From positions 1 to 20,025 of the forward strand of contig CAKRRS010000048.1 in assembly GCA_934394665.1 (NCBI GenBank): 20,025 nt of DNA, read 5' to 3'. Source of the DNA: an uncultured Acetatifactor sp. Its GTDB lineage: Bacteria > Bacillota > Clostridia > Lachnospirales > Lachnospiraceae. Within the stretch, counting starts at the first letter, position 1. Each line of letters starts with the position of its first letter. The translations under genes and the position numbers were made by a program. The notes beneath the pieces were generated by a model that had not been told where the DNA came from, did not search any database, and was given only the letters and a program-made list of their open reading frames with translations. Of this stretch, positions 14,898 to 20,025 are shown piece by piece.

Positions 14898-17465
14898 TCA
14901 TGCTTTCCGTCCGCAGCAGTTCTTGTACTTCTTGCCGCTTCCGCAAGGGCAGGGATCATTGGGATATACCTTTGCATTTTCACGCTTTACCGGTCCCTTC
15001 TGTAAGGAATCATCCTTATTGGTTCCGGTGATCTGTGCCTGCTGCTCACGCTCTACCTTCTGCTCGATCTTGATATGGAACAGAAGTCTCACGGTCTCTT
15101 CGCGGATATTCTGGGTCATCTCATCGAACATCTCATAACCGCTCATCTTGTACTCTACCAGCGGATCTCTCTGACCGTATGCCTGTAAGCCTACGCCCTG
15201 ACGCAGCTGTTCCATGTCATCGATGTGATCCATCCACTTACGGTCGATGACTTTCAGCAGAACCACACGCTCCAGTTCACGGATAGCTTCGGGTTCGGGG
15301 AACTCGGCTTCTTTTGCTTCGTACAGCTTCACAGCCTCTTCCTTCAGCTGCTGTTTCAGGCTGTTCTTCTTAGGTTTCTTCACGCGCTCCGGTGTCAGAG
15401 GCTGTAAAGGAATCGTAGGAATGAGCAGGGTATTCAGTTCATTGAAATCCCACTCGGACATGTCTGCATCATCATTGATACAGATATCCACGCAGTTCTC
15501 TGTAATATCAGTGATCATCTTATAAATGACATCGCGCATGCTTTCACCATTCAGTACCTTCAGACGCTCTTCGTAGATGATCTCTCTCTGCTCACTCATG
15601 ACACGGTCATATTCCAACAGATTCTTACGGATACCGTAGTTGTTGCTCTCGATCTTCTTCTGGGCAGACTCAATGGCATTGGTCAGAGCCTTATGCTCGA
15701 TCTCCTGTCCTTCGGGGATACCCAGCGTATTGAACATGCTGATCAGACGCTCGGAACCGAACAGTCTCATCAGATCATCCTCCAGAGAGATGTAGAACTT
15801 GGATTCACCGGGATCTCCCTGACGTCCGGAACGTCCACGCAGCTGGTTATCGATACGTCTGGACTCGTGACGCTCGGTTCCGATGATTTTCAGGCCTCCG
15901 GCCGCCTTCGCCTCGTCATCCAGCTTGATATCCGTACCACGGCCGGCCATGTTGGTGGCGATGGTCACGGCACCGTGTACGCCGGCATCGGCTACGATCT
16001 CTGCTTCCAGTTCATGGAATTTTGCATTCAGGACTTTGTGCTGGATGCCGCGCCTGGTTAACATCCTGCTCAGTTCCTCACTGGCTTCGATGGTGATGGT
16101 ACCTACCAGTACGGGCTGGCCGGTAGCATGGGCTTCCTCGACCGCATTCACGATAGCGTTCAGCTTTTCTTTCTTCGTCTTGTATACAGCATCCTGTAAA
16201 TCCTTACGGATGACGGGACGATTGGTGGGGATCACGACAACATCCATGCCGTAGATCTCACGGAACTCGGTCTCCTCGGTCAGAGCCGTACCGGTCATAC
16301 CACACTTTTTATCGAATAAATTAAAGAAGTTCTGGAAAGTAATAGATGCTAAAGTCTTACTTTCTCTCTTTACCTTTACATGCTCTTTTGCTTCGATTGC
16401 CTGATGCAATCCGTCGGAATAACGGCGTCCCGGCATGATACGTCCGGTAAATTCATCGACGATCAGTACCTGATCATCTTTTACCACGTAATCTTTATCG
16501 CGGAACATCAGGTTATGTGCACGCAGCGCCAGGATAATGTTATGCTGGATCTCCAGGTTCTCGGGATCCGCAAAGTTGTCGATATGGAAGAATCTTTCTA
16601 CCTTTTCCATACCTGCTGCGGTCAGGTTGATGATCTTATCCTTCTCGTTGACTACGAAGTCTCCGTTCTCTTCCTGTACCACGCCCATGATGGCATCCAT
16701 CTTGGTCAGTTCCTGTACGTCGTCGCCGCGCTTCATCTGACGCGCCAGCAGATCGCACATTTCATACAGTGCTGTGGATTTACCGCTCTGTCCGGAAATG
16801 ATCAGAGGAGTTCTCGCTTCATCGATCAATACGGAATCGACCTCATCGATGATGGCATAGTGCAGTCCGCGCAGAACCAGCTGTTCCTTGTAGATGACCA
16901 TGTTGTCACGCAGGTAATCAAATCCCAGTTCATTATTCGTCACATACGTGATGTCACAGTTATATGCCGCCTGTCTCTCCTCGGAAGTCATGCTGTTGAG
17001 TACCACACCGACCTTCAGTCCCAGGAATTCATGTACCTGTCCCATCCACTCGGCATCACGCTTTGCCAGATAGTCATTGACGGTAACAACATGGACACCC
17101 TTGCCTTCCAGCGCATTCAGATATGCAGGCAAGGTGGATACCAGAGTCTTACCTTCACCGGTACGCATCTCTGCGATACGTCCCTGGTGCAGGATGATAC
17201 CACCGATCAGCTGTACTCTATAGTGCTCCATGTTCAGAACACGTTTTGCAGCCTCTCTTACGGTTGCATAAGCCTCCGGAAGCAGGTCGTCCAGAGTCTC
17301 TCCCGCTGTCAGACGCTTCTTGTACTCCTCGGTCTTGCCGCGCAGTTCCTCATCGGAAAGTGCCTGCATCGTGGGACGCAGTGCTTCGATTTTGTCTACC
17401 AGGGGCTCAATACGCTTCAGCTCTCTGGAGCTGTGCGTGCCAAATATCTTCTCAATAACGTTCAT
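14898..17465 (-). CDS. secA: SecA, preprotein translocase ATPase
   Basis: SecA drives secretory proteins through SecYEG with ATP. The 855-residue protein has Walker A MRTGEGKT at about 100-107 (preceded by [13 protein letters not shown]), the DEAD-like box [15 protein letters not shown] at about 205-220, the preprotein-crosslinking region, and the second helicase domain with [11 protein letters not shown] and [11 protein letters not shown] (about 500-550). The C-terminal zinc-binding SEC-C tail is complete: [13 protein letters not shown] with C839, C841, C850 and C851, expected to bind SecB or ribosomes in other bacteria. The start at 17465 has GAGGA 6 bases upstream. Its promoter is at 17532-17560, and prfB follows 106 bases downstream, a common pairing in Firmicutes. 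Confidence 0.98.
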   Translation of the reverse strand: MNVIEKIFGTHSSRELKRIEPLVDKIEALRPTMQALSDEELRGKTEEYKKRLTAGETLDDLLPEAYATVREAAKRVLNMEHYRVQLIGGIILHQGRIAEMRTGEGKTLVSTLPAYLNALEGKGVHVVTVNDYLAKRDAEWMGQVHEFLGLKVGVVLNSMTSEERQAAYNCDITYVTNNELGFDYLRDNMVIYKEQLVLRGLHYAIIDEVDSVLIDEARTPLIISGQSGKSTALYEMCDLLARQMKRGDDVQELTKMDAIMGVVQEENGDFVVNEKDKIINLTAAGMEKVERFFHIDNFADPENLEIQHNIILALRAHNLMFRDKDYVVKDDQVLIVDEFTGRIMPGRRYSDGLHQAIEAKEHVKVKRESKTLASITFQNFFNLFDKKCGMTGTALTEETEFREIYGMDVVVIPTNRPVIRKDLQDAVYKTKKEKLNAIVNAVEEAHATGQPVLVGTITIEASEELSRMLTRRGIQHKVLNAKFHELEAEIVADAGVHGAVTIATNMAGRGTDIKLDDEAKAAGGLKIIGTERHESRRIDNQLRGRSGRQGDPGESKFYISLEDDLMRLFGSERLISMFNTLGIPEGQEIEHKALTNAIESAQKKIESNNYGIRKNLLEYDRVMSEQREIIYEERLKVLNGESMRDVIYKMITDITENCVDICINDDADMSEWDFNELNTLLIPTIPLQPLTPERVKKPKKNSLKQQLKEEAVKLYEAKEAEFPEPEAIRELERVVLLKVIDRKWMDHIDDMEQLRQGVGLQAYGQRDPLVEYKMSGYEMFDEMTQNIREETVRLLFHIKIEQKVEREQQAQITGTNKDDSLQKGPVKRENAKVYPNDPCPCGSGKKYKNCCGRKA

Positions 17466-17531
17466 TTTTTCCTCGTTTCCGCACCCTTAAGACAGTAGAA
17501 TGTCCATGGGTCTTCGCATAATTCAAAGCAT

Positions 17532-17560
17532 ATTGTAGCAGATTTTCCTCTATGTTTCAA
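17532..17560 (-). promoter_or_regulatory. Promoter of secA-prfB
   Basis: On the minus strand, -35 TTGAAA (17560-17555), 17-base spacer ending in TGC, and -10 TACAAT (17537-17532), making an extended -10. The leader to the secA ATG is about 60 bases. Confidence 0.83.
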
Positions 17561-17639
17561 CCTTTCAATGATACCATCACCGTGAAAAGACTGTAAAAAT
17601 TTTATGAACAATATGCCTGTCCTGTTCTATTCCGAGAAA

Positions 17640-17668
17640 TTGACAGTCCCGGAAAAACTTATTATAAT
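17640..17668 (+). promoter_or_regulatory. Perfect consensus promoter of the HD-GYP gene
   Basis: TTGACA (17640-17645), 17-base spacer, TATAAT (17663-17668): all 12 bases match consensus at optimal spacing. It lies inside the open frame that extends upstream to 17604, which argues that translation begins downstream at 17721. Confidence 0.88.
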
Positions 17669-17720
17669 TAAATTAATTGTATTTTTATCCTTACGCCAAG
17701 CAGCAAGGAGCATAGCACCT

Positions 17721-18806
17721 ATGAAAAGACTATCAATTACACAATTAATTCCCGGCATGATCGTGGCCGAAGATGTCTACAATCTGGAGCATGAACTTTT
17801 AATTGAAAAAGGTACCGTACTCACGGATAAACTGATCACGAAACTGGATCTGTACGGCATTCTGACGATTTTTGCGGAGGACGTTGTTTCTTCTGACCGA
17901 CGGTCCGAGAGCAGCCCGGATAGCGGTGAAACCTCTTATTCCGAGCGGATCAAAAGTTCTCCGGAATTTCAGCTGTTCCGGGAGGACTTCGAGAACGAAG
18001 TGAACCTTTTCCGGGAAAATATGAATCTCGTAATCCAGAAAAATACCGATCTCGACGTAAAGACATTGCTGCAAAAAACACTGGCTATCGTAGCGAATCA
18101 TTCCGGCAGCATCAGTCTTCTGGATATGTTGCAGAATATGCGGGAATATGATGATTCCACCTATACCCACAGCCTGAATGTAGCGCTGATCTGCAATATT
18201 CTGGCCGGATGGCTGAAGCTTCCCGATGATGAAGTGGAACTGGCTACTGCCTGCGGTCTGTTCCACGATATCGGTAAAATGATGATTCCCTATTCCATCA
18301 TTGCCAAACCCGGGAAGCTGTCGGACGAGGAATTTGCCACTATTAAAAAGCACCCCACTCTGGGATATCAGCTGTTGTTATCACAGGATGTGGATGAGCA
18401 TGTAAAGAATGCTGCACTCATGCATCATGAACGCAATGACGGCAGCGGTTATCCCCTGAAGTTAAAAGGCAACCAGATCGATCCCTATGCCCGGATCGTC
18501 GCCATCGCGGATGTCTACGATGCCATGACGGCAGCCCGCTGCTACCGGGGGCCTCTGTGTCCGTTCCGTGTCATCGAAACATTTGAAGCAGAAGGCTTCC
18601 AGAAATACGACGTTTCCATTTTACTTCCTTTCCTGCAGAATGTGGTAAATTCCTGTCTGCAGAACCGGTGTCTGTTAAGTGACGGTCGAAAGGGTACCAT
18701 CATCTATATCAATAAGGAAAAGCTGTCCCGCCCTGTGGTACAGTGTGGAGATGAATATGTAAATCTGGCAGATCTGCCGGATGTGGAAATCGTAAAACTA
18801 TTATAG
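17721..18806 (+). CDS. HD-GYP domain protein, probable cyclic-di-GMP phosphodiesterase
   Basis: I start at 17721 (361 residues), where AAGGAG lies about 10 bases upstream and a consensus promoter precedes it. The N-terminal 55 residues ([16 protein letters not shown], then [10 protein letters not shown]) form the small beta domain often ahead of HD-GYP. A charged, helical linker spans about 58-125. The HD-GYP core holds H150, H182-D183 in FHDIGK, H211, HH at 235-236, GSGYP (241-245) and D264 in [10 protein letters not shown], so the metal site looks complete. The family hydrolyses cyclic-di-GMP to GMP (or pGpG). There is no transmembrane or receiver domain, so it is cytoplasmic and its input is unknown. 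The pectinesterase gene follows after 27 bases, likely in the same transcript. Confidence 0.93.
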   Translation: MKRLSITQLIPGMIVAEDVYNLEHELLIEKGTVLTDKLITKLDLYGILTIFAEDVVSSDRRSESSPDSGETSYSERIKSSPEFQLFREDFENEVNLFRENMNLVIQKNTDLDVKTLLQKTLAIVANHSGSISLLDMLQNMREYDDSTYTHSLNVALICNILAGWLKLPDDEVELATACGLFHDIGKMMIPYSIIAKPGKLSDEEFATIKKHPTLGYQLLLSQDVDEHVKNAALMHHERNDGSGYPLKLKGNQIDPYARIVAIADVYDAMTAARCYRGPLCPFRVIETFEAEGFQKYDVSILLPFLQNVVNSCLQNRCLLSDGRKGTIIYINKEKLSRPVVQCGDEYVNLADLPDVEIVKLL

Positions 18807-18833
18807 TTTAATTTTCAGAAAAGAGGGATCTCT

Positions 18834-19889
18834 ATGTCAGATACGATACACTTATATGTAAATATGCCCGGAAATCATGTTCCTGGCACTTCTTTTTCCA
18901 CGATTGGAGAAGCGCTGGCTTCCCTGGATGGGAATGCCGAAACCAGGGAAAGACAGTTTCCGGCTCCTGTATCCGGTCTCGCCCCGGTTATTTTACATAT
19001 CGGCCGGGGAATCTACCGGGAAAAATTAGTCATCACACGGCCGAATGTGACTTTCGAAGGTGCCGGCTGTAACGACACGATCCTGGTCTACGGAGATGCC
19101 GCAAAGGATCTCATGCCTGAGGGTGATAAGCGCGGAACCTTCCGCACCGCTTCCGTCCGGATCGATACCCATGATTTTACTGCAAAGCATCTGACCTTCC
19201 AAAATGATTCCGGATACGGTCATACCGTGGGACAAGCTCTGGCGGTCTATGTGGACGGTGACCGCAATGCCTTCTATGACTGCCGTTTCTTAGGCAGCCA
19301 GGATACGATTTTTGACGCTCCTCTGCCGATGAAAGAAGCCCAGCCAGGAGGCTTCAAGGGTCCCGGCGAATTCAAGTCCAGAACCATGGGACGGCATTAT
19401 TACGAAAATTGTTTTATTCAGGGAGATGTTGATTTTATCTTTGGAAGTGGAATTGCCTGGTTTGAAAGGTGTACTGTTTTCTCCAAGCTCCCCGGGGACA
19501 GAATTCCTCCGGAGAGTCCGGAGTTCGAAGTGATCTATGGCTATGTGACCGCAGCCTCCACACCACAGGACGAGCCTTACGGTTATGTTTTTCACGATTG
19601 TAAATTGGAAAGTGATTGTCCACCCCGTTCCATCTATCTGGGACGTCCCTGGCGAGAATGGGCGAAGACGGTATTCCTGCACTGCGAACTGGGAGAACAT
19701 ATCCACCCCGCAGGATGGCAGGACTGGAATAAGCCTCACGGACATTTCTATTACGGAGAATATGCTTCCTACGGTCCCGGTGCCTCCCCCGCTACCCGTG
19801 CAGACTTTTCCCATCAGCTGACAGATGCAGAAGCCGCTGAATATACCGTGGAGCATGTTCTAAAAGGGTGGCAGCCGCAGCAGGCATAG
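18834..19889 (+). CDS. Pectinesterase (carbohydrate esterase family 8), cytoplasmic
   Basis: This enzyme removes methyl esters from galacturonan, giving methanol and free carboxylates. The CE8 active site is intact: Q134 (GQALAVYVDGD), Q156-D157 (FLGSQDT), nucleophile D200 (GDVDFIFGSG) and R271 (YLGRPWREW). At 351 residues with no signal peptide or membrane helix it should act inside the cell, probably on imported methylated oligogalacturonides. The start has GAGGG 6 bases upstream. The first conserved block (GTSFSTIGEALASL) and PVILHIGRGIYREKL match the beta-helix opening. It lies 27 bases after the HD-GYP gene. No pectate lyase, transporter or uronate gene is visible, but the sequence ends 136 bases later. 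Confidence 0.94.
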   Translation: MSDTIHLYVNMPGNHVPGTSFSTIGEALASLDGNAETRERQFPAPVSGLAPVILHIGRGIYREKLVITRPNVTFEGAGCNDTILVYGDAAKDLMPEGDKRGTFRTASVRIDTHDFTAKHLTFQNDSGYGHTVGQALAVYVDGDRNAFYDCRFLGSQDTIFDAPLPMKEAQPGGFKGPGEFKSRTMGRHYYENCFIQGDVDFIFGSGIAWFERCTVFSKLPGDRIPPESPEFEVIYGYVTAASTPQDEPYGYVFHDCKLESDCPPRSIYLGRPWREWAKTVFLHCELGEHIHPAGWQDWNKPHGHFYYGEYASYGPGASPATRADFSHQLTDAEAAEYTVEHVLKGWQPQQA

Positions 19890-19904
19890 CTGTGCAACTT
19901 GAAA

Positions 19905-19928
19905 GTTAGTTAATGATCATTGGCTAAC
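19905..19928. repeat. Palindrome after the pectinesterase gene
   Basis: GTTAG (19905-19909), the perfect 10-base palindrome AATGATCATT (19912-19921) and CTAAC (19924-19928) form a 24-base dyad with only two central mismatched pairs. There is no T-run, so it is a poor terminator; it may be a regulator site or serve as a weak stop signal between converging genes. Confidence 0.4.
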
Positions 19929-20025
19929 CGGACGAACTCCCGGAACGAACAGAATGCCTTCCGGCAGCTGTAACGTCTCCGAGTGTGAATTCCCTAAAGA
20001 AGTGGATATCGTATATGGTAGAGGG
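19917..20025 (-). CDS. Possible 3' end of a convergent gene, unrecognised
   Basis: On the minus strand a frame enters from the right edge and reads 36 codons to a TGA at 19919-19917, ending LQLPEGILFVPGVRPVSQ. Its codon choice (CTG, CCG, GAA, GGC, GTT) resembles the neighbouring genes, and it would converge on the pectinesterase. A competing plus-strand frame from an ATG at 19954 is also open to the edge but has only GGAAC as a ribosome site. The stretch is too short to identify, and either or neither may be real. Confidence 0.3.
   Translation of the reverse strand, partial: PLPYTISTSLGNSHSETLQLPEGILFVPGVRPVSQ

Noticed and set aside
16380..17498. Long open frame on the plus strand (372 codons) opposite secA
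   Set aside because: It lies wholly antisense to the strongly conserved secA, starts without a good ribosome site, and its translation has no recognisable family; it is a codon-bias shadow.
17604..17720. N-terminal extension of the HD-GYP protein by 39 codons
   Set aside because: A perfect consensus promoter lies inside this stretch, and the ATG at 17721 has a better ribosome site and matches the family N-terminus.
1..20025. CRISPR arrays, tRNA or rRNA genes, insertion sequences, phage or defence genes
   Set aside because: I looked for regularly spaced repeats, transposase or integrase motifs and tRNA-like cloverleaf signals and saw none.

Overview
The window looks like chromosome of a Gram-positive, low-to-mid-GC Clostridia, most likely Lachnospiraceae (inference). 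The basis is AGGAGG-type ribosome sites, sigma-A-like promoters with 17-bp spacers, an FMN riboswitch in front of a RibU transporter, a MacB-like exporter without an outer-membrane partner, and small membrane families (DUF975, DUF4190-like, YcxB-like, and a DUF6715-like protein) that I associate with this family. There are no rRNA or tRNA genes, CRISPR arrays, insertion sequences or phage genes.

Layout. (1) 1-4454, minus strand: a tRNA-modification operon reading ycxB-like, tsaE, tsaB, rimI, a small four-cysteine protein, rnz (RNase Z), a membrane-anchored unknown, and the 5' end of tsaD, which runs off the left edge. TsaE, TsaB and TsaD make N6-threonylcarbamoyladenosine (t6A) on tRNA, RimI acetylates a ribosomal protein, and RNase Z trims tRNA 3' ends, so this is a translation-maturation cluster. 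(2) 4528-8294, minus strand: a three-gene exporter (ATPase, membrane-fusion protein, MacB/FtsX permease) with a consensus promoter and a strong terminator. (3) 8385-9495, plus strand: promoter, FMN riboswitch, intrinsic terminator and ribU, ending at a bidirectional terminator. (4) 9562-12094, minus strand: tex with its own promoter. (5) 12142-13642, plus strand: two small membrane-protein genes. Between them is a possible 18-codon ORF whose ribosome site lies in a predicted hairpin. (6) 13588-17560, minus strand: secA-prfB, where prfB carries the classic programmed +1 frameshift. (7) 17640-19889, plus strand: a perfect consensus promoter, an HD-GYP phosphodiesterase gene and a cytoplasmic pectinesterase gene. 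The last 136 bases hold a palindrome and possibly the 3' end of a convergent gene.

Most of the window is housekeeping. I found no clear new system. The less ordinary items are the two uncharacterised small proteins inside the t6A operon, the possible alternative RNA pairing ahead of the DUF975 gene, an 80-residue low-complexity insertion in Tex, a relaxed spacing at the prfB frameshift site, and the pairing of a cyclic-di-GMP hydrolase with a pectinesterase.
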